Assembly: GCF_001514235.1 (NCBI RefSeq)
Contig: NZ_KQ948932.1
Coordinates: forward strand, 364,027 to 428,026
Source: Streptomyces caeruleatus
Lineage (GTDB): Bacteria; Actinomycetota; Actinomycetes; Streptomycetales; Streptomycetaceae
DNA: 64,000 bases
Direction: 5' to 3'
Below the pieces are notes generated by a model that worked only from the letters and a program-made list of their open reading frames with translations, made no database searches and was not told where the DNA came from. Below, in pieces: positions 1 through 8,142 of the stretch (positions are counted from its first letter, which is position 1; every line of letters begins with the position of its first letter). Made by a program: the position numbers and the translations under genes.

Positions 1-182
1 TCCAGGTAGCTGGTCGCCGGAGTGTCACCACCCAGGGCGAACGCCTCATCCGCGGCGCGGACATGCAGAGCGTCCCGGTCAGGGTCGGCGTATACGGCCA
101 CGCTCGCGATGCCGGCATCCCGGCAGGCCCGGGCCACGCGGACAGCGATTTCGCCACGGTTGGCGATGAGCACCTTGCGCAC
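1..182 (-). CDS. accA2: Acyl-CoA carboxylase biotin-carboxylase/BCCP (alpha) subunit, N-terminal fragment
   Basis: The gene runs off the left edge; only the first 60 codons are here. The protein starts VRKVLIANRGEIAVRVARAC and continues DAGIASVAVYADPDRDA, the diagnostic N-terminal Rossmann part of biotin carboxylase (ATP-grasp family). These enzymes carboxylate biotin on their own carrier domain and hand CO2 to a beta subunit such as PccB (3372-4985). The GTG start at 180-182 is supported by an AAGGAGG ribosome site about 10 nt upstream. The accA2 symbol rests on synteny with the streptomycete alpha subunit near pccB; the rest of the protein, including the biotin site, is outside the window. 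Confidence 0.9.
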   Translation of the reverse strand, partial: MRKVLIANRGEIAVRVARACRDAGIASVAVYADPDRDALHVRAADEAFALGGDTPATSYL

Positions 183-542
183 GATTGAGGCTCCCTCCTT
201 GAAACAAGCCGAGTTTAGGGACTGCCGACACGCCACATCGACCCGTCCCCAGTGGTGAGCTTGCCCACACGGAGCGTGATTCCAGGTCCGTTCGACCTGC
301 GAAATCCCATGTCGCGCCCCGGCACGCAGGTCTCTCCCGGAAAACCCTAGCCCTCCGCTGTGGTCAAGGTCTCTGTCATCACGTGCTGCGGGCCACTCGG
401 TTTCTTTGTGGAATCCCTACGAATGGCCCAATGATTCTTTGCCGGCGCCCGAACCCTTGTCCCGGGGTTTACCCGTTAGTAGCGTTCGCGATGTCTCGTC
501 CGTACTTGGAGTAACAGAGCGCTCGGAAGTAGGTGGGGGCCG
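183..542. other. Intergenic region between divergent accA2 and a membrane-protein gene
   Basis: About 360 bp with no convincing gene; short ORFs here have poor codon bias. It must hold the promoters of the leftward carboxylase gene and the rightward membrane protein. The 400-520 part is richer in A/T than the flanks. No clear terminator or repeat was seen. Confidence 0.5.
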
Positions 543-1049
543 GTGGTGCGCAGGCCGGTGGCGTGGGTGGTGGCGGTGGTGCTCTTCGTCGAAGGGCTCG
601 GCGTCGCGGCGCTTCAGTGGTTCCTCGGTGTCGTCGTCGACCGTCAGGACATGTCCCTGGCGGGCCTCGACCCGGACGTGATGTCGCTGTCCTCGAAGAT
701 CGGCGGGGTCGTCTTCGGCGCCTATTTCGCGCTGTGCGGGCTGGTCGCCCTGCTCGTGGCCCTGCGGGACCGCGCCCCGGCCGGCTTCGGGCGCATCCTG
801 CTGATCAGCGCAGCCGTGGTGCACGGGCTGCTGGGCGCGTTCGCCTGGGGGCTCGTGGGCTGGACGGCGTTCCTGCTCATGGTCGTCGTGCTGGGCCTGA
901 TAGTGCTGCTGCTCATGACGTACGACGCCCAGGCCGCACCCGGCTCCGCGGAGCCCGCCGACGCCGCCCCCGACGGGGGCGCGGGCGGCGGCGGTTCCCC
1001 GGCGGGCGGCTCCCCGGTCAGCTCTCCGCCGGCGCCCACAACTCCGTGA
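543..1049 (+). CDS. Hypothetical integral membrane protein
   Basis: A 168-residue protein with about four hydrophobic segments (roughly residues 5-25, 53-73, 86-106 and 106-126) and a Gly/Ser/Pro/Ala-rich tail from about 130 that is probably cytosolic. I do not recognise a functional family. GTG codons at 543 and 546 are both possible starts. The last 32 bp overlap the 3' end of maf on the opposite strand, so the two genes converge tail to tail. A small conserved membrane gene sits at this place beside maf in streptomycetes (recalled, not checked). Confidence 0.75.
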   Translation: MVRRPVAWVVAVVLFVEGLGVAALQWFLGVVVDRQDMSLAGLDPDVMSLSSKIGGVVFGAYFALCGLVALLVALRDRAPAGFGRILLISAAVVHGLLGAFAWGLVGWTAFLLMVVVLGLIVLLLMTYDAQAAPGSAEPADAAPDGGAGGGGSPAGGSPVSSPPAPTTP

Positions 1050-1638
1050 TGCCGATGCCCAGTTGCCCCAGCAGTCGTCGCACCAGCGGCAGGCTGATGC
1101 CGATCACATTGCCGTGGTCGCCGTCGATGCCGTCGATGAACGGGGCCGAGCGGCCGTCGAGGGTGAACGCTCCGGCGACGTAGAGCGGTTCGCCCGAGGC
1201 GACGTACGCGGCGATCTCCTCGTCGGTCGGCTCGCCGAACCGGACGACCGTGGAGGCGGTGGCGGAGGTGTACCGGCCGGTCACGGTGTCGTAGACGCAG
1301 TGGCCGGTCTGGAGCGTGCCCGCCCGGCCGCGCATCGACTTCCAGCGCGCCGTGGCCTCCTCGGCGTCGGCCGGCTTGCCCAGGGCCTGTCCGTCCAGGT
1401 CGAGGACCGAGTCGCAGCCGATCACGATCGCGCCCTTGACCTCGGGCCTGGCCGCCACGACGGAGGCCTTCGCCTCGGCGAGGGCCAGCGCCAGGTCGGC
1501 GGGGGTGGGTGCGGTGACGGCTTCCTCGTCGACGCCGCTCACGATGACCTCGGGGTCCAGGCCGGCCTGGCGCAGCAGGTTGAGCCGGGCGGGGGACTGG
1601 GAGGCCAGGACGAGTCGGCGGCGGGGCTGATCAGTCAT
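1018..1638 (-). CDS. maf: Maf-family nucleotide pyrophosphatase
   Basis: 206 residues. Maf proteins hydrolyse non-canonical or canonical NTPs (dTTP/UTP or modified nucleotides) to NMP and PPi and are linked to septum control and house-cleaning. The N-terminus carries the family motif SQSPARLNLLRQAG (residues 13-26), followed by the acidic SGVDEE segment and a GCDSVLDLDG block near residue 74 that holds the catalytic Asp. The length is typical. ATG at 1636-1638. The 3' end overlaps the convergent membrane gene by 32 bp, and the small MmpB-like gene lies 31 bp upstream on the same strand. Confidence 0.92.
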   Translation of the reverse strand: MTDQPRRRLVLASQSPARLNLLRQAGLDPEVIVSGVDEEAVTAPTPADLALALAEAKASVVAARPEVKGAIVIGCDSVLDLDGQALGKPADAEEATARWKSMRGRAGTLQTGHCVYDTVTGRYTSATASTVVRFGEPTDEEIAAYVASGEPLYVAGAFTLDGRSAPFIDGIDGDHGNVIGISLPLVRRLLGQLGIGITELWAPAES

Positions 1639-1669
1639 GCGGCCAGCGTATCGGCGCGCCCGGCCGGGC

Positions 1670-1798
1670 TCACCTCAGCCCGAGCACGATCATCGTGAGC
1701 ACCATGGCCAGCGCCATGAGAACGCCCAGCCGCCGCAACATCTCCTGCATGTCGCGCAGTTCTTTGGGCGGCTCGTTCTCGGGGTCGGACCACAGCAT
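1670..1798 (-). CDS. mmpB: MmpB-like small morphogenic membrane protein
   Basis: A 42-residue protein beginning MLWSDPENEPPKELRDMQ and ending in one hydrophobic helix (MALAMVLTMIVLGL) and a terminal Arg. Third positions are strongly GC-biased, so it is coding although very short. An ATG nine bases upstream (start at 1807) would add MEG. The DPENEPPKELRDMQ motif matches my memory of the streptomycete small membrane protein named MmpB, encoded between maf and the carboxylase genes; treat the symbol as tentative. It precedes maf on the same strand and may be co-transcribed with it. Confidence 0.62.
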   Translation of the reverse strand: MLWSDPENEPPKELRDMQEMLRRLGVLMALAMVLTMIVLGLR

Positions 1799-1873
1799 GC
1801 CTTCCATCGTCGGCCGGGGGTCCGCGGCGGCGCCTGAGTACGCATACTCAACTTTCCAGTAAACGGTGCTACT

Positions 1874-1905
1874 GTTCCATTAGCTAAAGGGTCCATAGTT
1901 CCATT
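1874..1905 (+). promoter_or_regulatory. Direct repeat upstream of the SGNH hydrolase gene
   Basis: GTTCCATT occurs at 1874-1881 and again at 1898-1905, a 24-bp spacing, in an A/T-rich stretch (1850-1906) just before the GGAGG site (1907-1911) and GTG start. It could be a regulator site or promoter element; I cannot name a protein for it. Confidence 0.3.
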
Positions 1906-1918
1906 TGGAGGATGTGCC

Positions 1919-3130
1919 GTGTTCACCGCGTCCTGGATCGCGTCACCTCAGCTGCCCAGCGAGGGCTTCACGCCCAACTGGTCCCGCGAGGGCTTCTGGC
2001 GCCAGTCACTGCGGCAGGTCGTACGGCTGTCGGCGGGAGGTGGCCGCGTGCGGGTGCGGCTGTCCCACGCGTACGGGGCCTCGCCCGTCCGGATCGCGGC
2101 CGCGAGCGTCGGGCGTACGGCCGCGGGGGCCGCCGTGGAGCCGGGCTCGCTCGTGCGGCTGACCTTCGGGGACGCGGCGGACGCGGAGATACCGGCGCGC
2201 GGGGAGCTGGTCAGCGATGACGTCCCGCTCGCCGTCGCCGCCGGGGAATCGGTGACCGTCACCCTGTACTTCGACACCACCACCGGCCCCGCGACCTTCC
2301 ACGCCCAGGCCTTCACCCCCGGCTACCGGGGCGAGGGCGACCTGTCGGGGGCCACGGGCGGCGAGGGCTTCGACGCCGCGACCGAGTCCTGGTACTTCCT
2401 GTCGGCGGTCGAGGTCGACTCCGGGCGCGGCGACGGCGTCGCGCTCTTCGGGGACTCGATCACGGACGGGTTCGGTTCGACGCCGGGCGCGGACCGGCGC
2501 TGGTCCGACGCCCTCGCCGACCGCACGGGGCGGCCCGTCCTGAACGCGGGGATCGGCGGGAACCTGCTGCTCAACGACTCCGCCTGGTACGGCGACGGCG
2601 GCGTCCGCCGGTTGCGCCGGGACGTCCTCGACCGGCCCGGCATTGACACGCTCGTCGTGCTCCTCGGGCTGAACGACATCGGCTTCAGCGAGACCGACGA
2701 GCAGCCGACGTACAAGCCGGCGCCGGTGGTGGAGGCGGGGGAACTCATCGCCGGGCACCGGGAGTTGATACGGCAGGGCAGGGCGGCGGGGCTGAGGGTC
2801 GTCGGGGCGACTCTGCTGCCGTTCGGGGGCTCGGACCACTGGGGGGAGCGGGCGGCCAAGGTGAGTCACGAGCTGAACGAGTGGATCCGCTGCTCGGGGG
2901 AGTGCGACGGGGGGTACGACGTGGTGGTGGATCTGAACCGGGCGCTGGCCGATCCTGAGGACCCGGATCGGCTGCGGCCGGCGTACGACCTCGGCGATCA
3001 CTTGCACCCCAATGATGTGGGGTACGGACTGATGGCCGAGGTCGTGGCGCGCCGTTTGCAGCCGCGGGCCGATGGGGGCTGTCGCGCCCGCGCGGCGGAG
3101 CCGCATATCGATACAGCCCCGCGCCCCTGA
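1919..3130 (+). CDS. SGNH/GDSL-family hydrolase (putative secreted-type esterase/lipase)
   Basis: 403 residues. An N-terminal jelly-roll-like domain (about 1-165) precedes an SGNH hydrolase domain. Seen: block I GDSITDG with nucleophile Ser180, a GGNLLL block carrying Gly/Asn, LLGLNDIG as the third block, and a DHLHPND block with the Asp/His pair near residue 360. SGNH enzymes cleave ester bonds; the substrate cannot be inferred. No signal peptide is visible at the N-terminus. GTG start with GGAGG seven bases upstream. The last 16 residues come from a dispersed repeat (3081-3128), and the stop codon lies inside the terminator hairpin, so the natural C-terminus has probably been replaced. Confidence 0.88.
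   Translation: MFTASWIASPQLPSEGFTPNWSREGFWRQSLRQVVRLSAGGGRVRVRLSHAYGASPVRIAAASVGRTAAGAAVEPGSLVRLTFGDAADAEIPARGELVSDDVPLAVAAGESVTVTLYFDTTTGPATFHAQAFTPGYRGEGDLSGATGGEGFDAATESWYFLSAVEVDSGRGDGVALFGDSITDGFGSTPGADRRWSDALADRTGRPVLNAGIGGNLLLNDSAWYGDGGVRRLRRDVLDRPGIDTLVVLLGLNDIGFSETDEQPTYKPAPVVEAGELIAGHRELIRQGRAAGLRVVGATLLPFGGSDHWGERAAKVSHELNEWIRCSGECDGGYDVVVDLNRALADPEDPDRLRPAYDLGDHLHPNDVGYGLMAEVVARRLQPRADGGCRARAAEPHIDTAPRP
3081..3128 (+). repeat. Dispersed repeat, copy A1
   Basis: A 48-bp element differing at two positions from the copy at 7254-7301. It contains GCGGCGGAGCCGC, itself a short inverted repeat, then GATACAGCCCCGCGCCCCT. Here it runs into the end of an open reading frame and supplies its last codons and the left arm of a terminator. 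Confidence 0.8.
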
Positions 3131-3143
3131 AAGGGGCGCTTTT
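3121..3143 (+). terminator. Rho-independent-like terminator after the SGNH hydrolase gene
   Basis: Perfect 8-bp stem GCGCCCCT/AGGGGCGC with a GAA loop, followed by TTTT. It ends the rightward gene and faces the leftward pccE gene, whose stop is at 3145. Confidence 0.75.
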
Positions 3144-3144
3144 G

Positions 3145-3354
3145 CTAGCTGGGCCAGTAAGTACGGGCCCATGTCGTCGGCCCAGGCTGCGGCAGCCGGT
3201 GTGTGGCGATGCGGGACGGGTCCGACCACCCGTCCCGCGGCTTGGGCGCGCCGGACGGCGTGGCTGCCGCCGCCGCGGCGCGGGCGCGGACCACCGCCAG
3301 GGCGGCGGCCAGCTCCTCCGGTGTCGGGTTGCCCCGTATGACCTTGATGTTCAT
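3145..3354 (-). CDS. pccE: Acyl-CoA carboxylase epsilon subunit
   Basis: 69 residues, MNIKVIRGNPTPEELAAALA at the N-terminus, then an Ala-rich helix and a WSDPSR segment, ending TTWARTYWPS. This matches the small epsilon subunits of actinobacterial acyl-CoA carboxylases, which bind the beta subunit and stimulate activity. It lies 17 bp downstream of pccB on the same strand, the usual arrangement. ATG at 3352-3354. A longer overlapping frame through pccB is an artefact of high GC. Confidence 0.9.
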   Translation of the reverse strand: MNIKVIRGNPTPEELAAALAVVRARAAAAAATPSGAPKPRDGWSDPSRIATHRLPQPGPTTWARTYWPS

Positions 3355-3371
3355 GACGGCTCCCAACAGGC

Positions 3372-4985
3372 CTAGAGGGGGATGTTGCCGTGCTTCTTCG
3401 GAGGCAGGGATTCCCGCTTCGTACGCAGTTGACGCAGGCCGCGCACGACATGGCGGCGGGTGTCGGACGGCATGATCACCGAGTCGATGTAGCCGCGCTC
3501 GGCCGCGATGTAGGGGTTGAGGAGCGTGTCCTCGTACTCCTGGATCAGCCGGGCGCGCACCGCCTCCAGGTCCTCGCCGTTCGCCTCCGCCTCGGCGATG
3601 GTGCGGCGGTGCAGGATGTTGACCGCGCCCTGGGCGCCCATGACGGCGATCTGGGCCGTGGGCCAGGCGAGGTTGATGTCGGCGCCGAGGTGCTTGGAGC
3701 CCATGACGTCGTAGGCGCCGCCGAAGGCCTTGCGGGTGATGACCGTGATCAGCGGGACGGTCGCCTCGGCGTAGGCGTAGATCAGCTTGGCCCCGCGGCG
3801 GATGATGCCGTCGTGCTCCTGGTCGACGCCCGGAAGGAAGCCGGGGACGTCGACGAAGGTGATCACCGGGACGTTGAAGGCGTCGCAGGTGCGCACGAAG
3901 CGGGCGGCCTTCTCGCTGGCCTGGATGTCGAGACAGCCGGCGAACTGCATCGGCTGGTTGGCGACGATCCCGACCGGACGGCCCTCGACCCGGCCGAAGC
4001 CGGTGAGGATGTTCGGCGCGAACAGCGGCTGCGTCTCGAAGAACTCGGCGTCGTCCAGGACGTGTTCGATCACCGTGTGCATGTCGTACGGCTGGTTCGC
4101 GCTGTCCGGCACGATCGTGTCCAGCTCGCGGTCCTCGTCGGTGACGGCGAGGTCCGCCTCCTCCGGGAACGCCGGGGCCTCGGACAGATTGTTGGACGGC
4201 AGGTACGACAGCAGCTGCTTGACGTACTCGATGGCGTCCTTCTCGTCGCCGGCCATGTGGTGCGCCACACCGGAGGCGGAGTTGTGGGTGCGGGCGCCGC
4301 CCAGCTCCTCGAAGCCGACGTCCTCGCCGGTGACCGTCTTGATGACGTCCGGGCCGGTGATGAACATGTGCGAGGTCTGGTCGACCATGATCGTGAAGTC
4401 GGTGATGGCGGGGGAGTACACCGCACCGCCCGCACACGGGCCGACGACCAGGCTGATCTGCGGGATGACACCGGAGGCGTGCGTGTTGCGGCGGAAGATC
4501 TCGCCGTACGCGCCCAGCGAGGCCACACCCTCCTGGATGCGGGCCCCGCCGGAGTCGTTGATGCCGATGACCGGGCAGCCGGTCTTCAGCGCGAAGTCCA
4601 TGACCTTGACGATCTTCTGGCCGTAGACCTCGCCCAGCGCACCGCCGAACACGGTGAAGTCCTGGGAGAACACGGCGACGGGGCGGCCGTCCACCGTGCC
4701 GTACCCGGTGACGACACCGTCGCCGTACGGGCGGTTCTTCTCCAGGCCGAAGTTGGTGGAGCGGTGCCGGGCGAACTCGTCGAGCTCGACGAAGGAGTCC
4801 TCGTCGAGGAGGAGCTCGATGCGCTCACGGGCCGTCAACTTGCCCTTGGCGTGCTGCTTTTCGACGGCGCGAGCGGAGCCGGCGTGCGTCGCTTCCTCGA
4901 TACGGCGCTGGAGATCCGCGAGCTTGCCCGCGGTCGTGTGGATGTCGATCCCTGGGATCTCGTGACGCTCTTCCGGCTCGGACAT
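3372..4985 (-). CDS. pccB: Propionyl-CoA carboxylase beta subunit (carboxyltransferase)
   Basis: 537 residues, full length. It transfers the carboxyl group from biotin on the alpha subunit to propionyl-CoA, giving methylmalonyl-CoA for polyketide, odd-chain and branched fatty-acid metabolism. Seen: two crotonase-like halves, the GGALGEV and SGGARIQEG glycine motifs of the N-half oxyanion site and the GGAYDVMGS motif in the C-half. Asp426 there corresponds to Asp422 of S. coelicolor PccB, the residue reported to favour propionyl-CoA (Ile in AccB). pccE follows directly; birA is divergent, so the 110-bp gap carries both promoters. Confidence 0.96.
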   Translation of the reverse strand: MSEPEERHEIPGIDIHTTAGKLADLQRRIEEATHAGSARAVEKQHAKGKLTARERIELLLDEDSFVELDEFARHRSTNFGLEKNRPYGDGVVTGYGTVDGRPVAVFSQDFTVFGGALGEVYGQKIVKVMDFALKTGCPVIGINDSGGARIQEGVASLGAYGEIFRRNTHASGVIPQISLVVGPCAGGAVYSPAITDFTIMVDQTSHMFITGPDVIKTVTGEDVGFEELGGARTHNSASGVAHHMAGDEKDAIEYVKQLLSYLPSNNLSEAPAFPEEADLAVTDEDRELDTIVPDSANQPYDMHTVIEHVLDDAEFFETQPLFAPNILTGFGRVEGRPVGIVANQPMQFAGCLDIQASEKAARFVRTCDAFNVPVITFVDVPGFLPGVDQEHDGIIRRGAKLIYAYAEATVPLITVITRKAFGGAYDVMGSKHLGADINLAWPTAQIAVMGAQGAVNILHRRTIAEAEANGEDLEAVRARLIQEYEDTLLNPYIAAERGYIDSVIMPSDTRRHVVRGLRQLRTKRESLPPKKHGNIPL

Positions 4986-5082
4986 CGGGATGGCGCTCCC
5001 TGCCTGCTCAAAAGGGGGGACGGTTACTCATCCGTAGAGTAGTGGGGGCCCTACGAAACAGCAGTGCGGCGTTTCACACACC

Positions 5083-5088
5083 TAGGGT
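5083..5088 (+). promoter_or_regulatory. Putative -10 box for leaderless birA transcript
   Basis: TAGGGT ends 7 nt before the birA ATG (5096), so transcription would begin at or next to the start codon. No ribosome site precedes the ATG. Confidence 0.45.
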
Positions 5089-5095
5089 GGCTTGC

Positions 5096-5956
5096 ATGAC
5101 GCCGCGAGATGCATCAGACGACAGCCGTTGGTCCGACCTGGACCGTCCGCCGCTGAACGCCGCCGCGCTGCGGCGCGGCCTCGTGCGGGAGGGCGGGCTG
5201 TGGCGCGAGGTGGAGGTCGTGCAGAGCACCGGCTCCACCAACACCGACCTGGTGGCCCTGGCGACCGCGGGCAAGGCCGCCGAGGGCGCCGTCCTCGTCG
5301 CCGAGGAGCAGACGGCCGGCAAGGGCCGCCTGGACCGCCAGTGGACGGCGCCGGCCCGCTCCGGACTGTTCTTCTCCGTGCTCCTGAACCCGGCCGAGGT
5401 CCCGGCGGCCCGCTGGGGCTGGCTCCCGCTGCTCACGGGCGTCGCCGTCGCGACGGGGCTGTCCCGTGCCGCGGGCGTCGACACGGCACTCAAGTGGCCC
5501 AACGACCTGCTGGTGACCGTGGGCGGCGAGGAACGCAAGGCCGGCGGCATCCTGGCGGAGCGGGCCGCGGACGCGGGCGTCGTCATCGGCGTCGGCATCA
5601 ACGTCACCCTGCGTGAGGACGAGCTGCCGGTGCCCCAGGCGGGCTCACTGGGCCTCGCCGGAGCCGTCAGCACCGACCGCGATCCGCTGCTGCGGGGCAT
5701 CCTGCGCTCGCTGGAGGAGTGGTACGGGCGCTGGCGGGCCGCCGCCGGTGACCCGGTGGTGAGCGAGCTCCAGGAGACGTACGCGGCGGGCTGCGCGACG
5801 CTGGGGAGGGTCGTACGGGCCGAGCTGCCGGGAGACCGGTCGATCACCGGCGAGGCCGTCGCGATCGACGGTGACGGGCGATTGGTGCTGGCCACCGGGG
5901 AAGGCGTGCAGGAACCCGTGGGCGCGGGGGACATCGTGCACCTGCGGTCGGCATGA
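5096..5956 (+). CDS. birA: Biotin--[acetyl-CoA-carboxylase] ligase
   Basis: 286 residues from ATG 5096. It attaches biotin, via biotinyl-AMP, to the carrier lysine of the acyl-CoA carboxylase alpha chain. Seen: substrate motif STGSTNTDL, the biotinyl-AMP loop AGKGRLDRQW (GRGRRG-like), LKWPNDLLV, KAGGILAE, GVGINV and a C-terminal SH3-like domain ending GAGDIVHLRS. There is no N-terminal DNA-binding domain, as usual in actinobacteria. A GTG at 5042 in frame would add 18 unlikely residues. Its position opposite pccB fits a carboxylase maturation role. Confidence 0.95.
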   Translation: MTPRDASDDSRWSDLDRPPLNAAALRRGLVREGGLWREVEVVQSTGSTNTDLVALATAGKAAEGAVLVAEEQTAGKGRLDRQWTAPARSGLFFSVLLNPAEVPAARWGWLPLLTGVAVATGLSRAAGVDTALKWPNDLLVTVGGEERKAGGILAERAADAGVVIGVGINVTLREDELPVPQAGSLGLAGAVSTDRDPLLRGILRSLEEWYGRWRAAAGDPVVSELQETYAAGCATLGRVVRAELPGDRSITGEAVAIDGDGRLVLATGEGVQEPVGAGDIVHLRSA

Positions 5957-6069
5957 GTTCGGTGGGCGTGAGTTCGACTCCCCGGCCTTCCGGAGTGAGG
6001 TGGCACACACCTGCCGTAAAGTGAAGGCCGGTCGATTACTGACCGCGGCAGATCGGAAGGGCAGCAGGC

Positions 6070-7203
6070 GTGACCGTCGACGACACGGGCTCCGGCACGG
6101 GCGCGGACGGCCGGGTGGACCCCCATGCCGCCGAACCAGGCGAGGACAATCCACTCGCCCTGCGCCTCGAAGGGCTCATTCTCGGCGCCGAGCGGCGCTA
6201 CACACCGTTTCAGGCGGCCCGCAGCGCCGGTGTCTCCATGGAGCTGGCGTCCCGCTTCTGGCGGGCCATGGGCTTCGCCGACATCGGGCAGGCCAAGGCG
6301 CTGACCGAGGCCGACGTACTGGCGCTCCGGCGCCTCGCCGGTCTCGTCGAGGCGGGGCTGCTCAGCGAGGCCATGGCCGTGCAGGTCGCCAGGTCCACCG
6401 GACAGACCACCGCCCGGCTGGCCGAGTGGCAGATCGACTCCTTCCTGGAGGGCCTGACCGAGCCACCGGAGCCGGGGATGACCCGGACCGAGGTGACGTA
6501 CCCGATCATCGAGCTGCTCCTGCCCGAGCTGGAGGAGTTCCTCGTCTACGTCTGGCGCCGCCAGCTCGCCGCCTCCGCCGGCCGGGTCATCCAGGCCGCC
6601 GACGACGAGGAGATGGTCGACCGGCGCCTGGCCGTCGGCTTCGCCGACCTGGTCGGCTTCACCCGGCTGACCCGCCGCATGGAGGAGGAGGAACTCGGCG
6701 AACTCGTCGAGGCCTTCGAGACCACGGCGGCGGACCTGGTGGCCGCGCGCGGCGGCCGGCTGATCAAGACGCTCGGTGACGAGGTCCTGTACGCGGCCGA
6801 CGACGCGGGGGTCGCCGCGGAGATCGCCCTGCGGCTCATCGAGACGATGGCGGGCGACGAGACGATGCCCGAGCTGCGGGTCGGCATCGCGTTCGGCACG
6901 GTGACCACGCGCATGGGCGACGTGTTCGGTACGACCGTGAACCTCGCCTCCCGGCTGACGTCGATAGCTCCGCGTGACGCCGTGCTCGTCGACAGCGCGT
7001 TCGCCGAGGAACTCATCCGAACGGGTGAGGCGCCGGCGTCGGAGGCGGAGGCGGCCGAGGCGGCTGCCGCTGCCGAGAAGGAGGGGGAGGAAGCGCCGGT
7101 GTATCGGTTCGCGTTGCAGCCGATGTGGCAGCGGCCGGTGCGGGGGTTGGGCGTGGTGGAGCCGTGGTTGTTGACGCGGAGGGCTGCCGCCGGGGGCGAG
7201 TGA
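6070..7203 (+). CDS. cya: Class III adenylate cyclase
   Basis: 377 residues. It makes cAMP from ATP; in S. coelicolor the equivalent gene is needed for germination and aerial growth. The N-terminal half (about 28-160) is a helical domain of unknown ligand; the catalytic domain spans about 186-320. Seen: metal-binding Asp193 (FADLVGFT) and Asp237 (KTLGDEV), Lys233 and Asp284 as probable adenine-selecting residues, and the transition-state pair Asn291/Arg295 (NLASRL). An acidic Glu/Ala-rich linker (320-345) precedes a short conserved tail. No membrane segment is evident. GTG start. Confidence 0.93.
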   Translation: MTVDDTGSGTGADGRVDPHAAEPGEDNPLALRLEGLILGAERRYTPFQAARSAGVSMELASRFWRAMGFADIGQAKALTEADVLALRRLAGLVEAGLLSEAMAVQVARSTGQTTARLAEWQIDSFLEGLTEPPEPGMTRTEVTYPIIELLLPELEEFLVYVWRRQLAASAGRVIQAADDEEMVDRRLAVGFADLVGFTRLTRRMEEEELGELVEAFETTAADLVAARGGRLIKTLGDEVLYAADDAGVAAEIALRLIETMAGDETMPELRVGIAFGTVTTRMGDVFGTTVNLASRLTSIAPRDAVLVDSAFAEELIRTGEAPASEAEAAEAAAAAEKEGEEAPVYRFALQPMWQRPVRGLGVVEPWLLTRRAAAGGE

Positions 7204-7253
7204 GCGCCGTCGGGGTGGCGGTGGTTCTTTCGGGTGCGAGTGCGTTGTGGCTG

Positions 7254-7301
7254 GTCGCGCCCACGCGGCGGAGCCGCATATTGATACAGCCCCGCGCCCC
7301 T
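7254..7301 (+). repeat. Dispersed repeat, copy A2
   Basis: Second copy of the 48-bp element at 3081-3128, again just after a gene (cya) and just before a convergent gene. It continues into CCCCTTGGGGG and TTTT, so it may terminate transcription here too. Read on the other strand it begins AGGGGCGCGGGG and continues past the element into GCGCGACCAGCCAC, the same ends as the B-type elements at 10415 and 63203. Confidence 0.78.
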
Positions 7302-7309
7302 TGGGGGTT

Positions 7310-7927
7310 TTAGTCGCCGTTTGTCACGCGGTCCACGCACAGGCCGATGATCGGTACGCAGACTGGGTCCTTGGCGGGGGGATCCGGCTGGGGGGTCGGC
7401 GGGTTTGCCGTCGGTTGGCTGGGGGGCGGGGTTGGTCGGGAGACCTCGTCGGTCGGTGCTGGCGGGCTGGGTTTCGGAGGGACCGCCGGCGTCGTGGCGG
7501 GGCTTTGTGGTGCGCTCGGGATCGTGGTCGGTACGACGATCGTCGTCGCTGTCGGTGTCGCGCTCAGGCCGCCCATGGCCGAGGTCGCGGACGGGCTCGT
7601 GGTCGGGACGGTGGCTGCGGCGTTCGCCGAGCGGTCCGTGTCCGTGTTCGCGCCCGTGTCCGCGGCTGTGTCGGTGATCGTGTCGGAGTCCGGGGCGGGC
7701 TCCGTTTCCGTTGCACCGAGGCCGGTGACCTCCGCGTCCGGGGTCAGGCGTACGAGGCTCAGTGCACCGGCCGCCAGGGCGAGGCCGCCTGCCGCCAGGA
7801 GGACCTTGCGGGGGCGGGGGCGGCGGTGGCGGCCTCGGGAGCCGAAGAGGCGGGTGCCGGTCTGGCCGTCCTCATCGACCGCCTCCGCTTCTGTCGTTCT
7901 CGTCGCTGTTCTCGTCGTTCCGCTCAT
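7310..7927 (-). CDS. Proline/threonine-rich single-pass membrane protein
   Basis: 205 residues from ATG 7927, preceded by a GGGGAGGGG ribosome site; a longer frame to 8026 is open but less likely. A basic N-terminal region (to about 40) leads into one hydrophobic segment (KVLLAAGGLALAAGALSLV, about 40-60). Then come about 115 residues rich in Thr, Ala, Pro and Ser, probably extracellular. The C-terminal PVCVPIIGLCVD contains two cysteines that could pair. I do not recognise the family. It converges on cya. Confidence 0.68.
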   Translation of the reverse strand: MSGTTRTATRTTEAEAVDEDGQTGTRLFGSRGRHRRPRPRKVLLAAGGLALAAGALSLVRLTPDAEVTGLGATETEPAPDSDTITDTAADTGANTDTDRSANAAATVPTTSPSATSAMGGLSATPTATTIVVPTTIPSAPQSPATTPAVPPKPSPPAPTDEVSRPTPPPSQPTANPPTPQPDPPAKDPVCVPIIGLCVDRVTNGD

Positions 7928-8115
7928 CACGACCCCTCCCCGCCCGCTCGCGCCCCCGACACGCCGTGGCTCGCGCACGCTATGCGCCGGCGTCGGCGGT
8001 ATGCCGGGAGTTGGGGGTGATGTCACTCGAACGGGGTGTCGGGGCTCGACCCGGGGATCGCTGACGGTGGCTCTTTCCCCGGAGGGGCCCGGCTGCGATG
8101 ATCGGGGCGAGTGTT

Positions 8116-8131
8116 GTTAACCCGCGTTAAC
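8116..8131. promoter_or_regulatory. Palindromic operator-like site before the enoyl-CoA hydratase gene
   Basis: GTTAAC-CCGC-GTTAAC, an inverted repeat of two 6-bp palindromes, 11 bp before the ATG and directly before a GGAGGG ribosome site. A dimeric repressor bound here would block translation initiation or transcription. No regulator gene sits beside it. Confidence 0.45.
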
Positions 8132-8142
8132 CGGAGGGTGTC

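Noticed and set aside
2006..3451. 481-codon antisense frame over the SGNH gene
   Set aside because: Crosses a clear hydrolase gene, a terminator and pccE; no homology visible.
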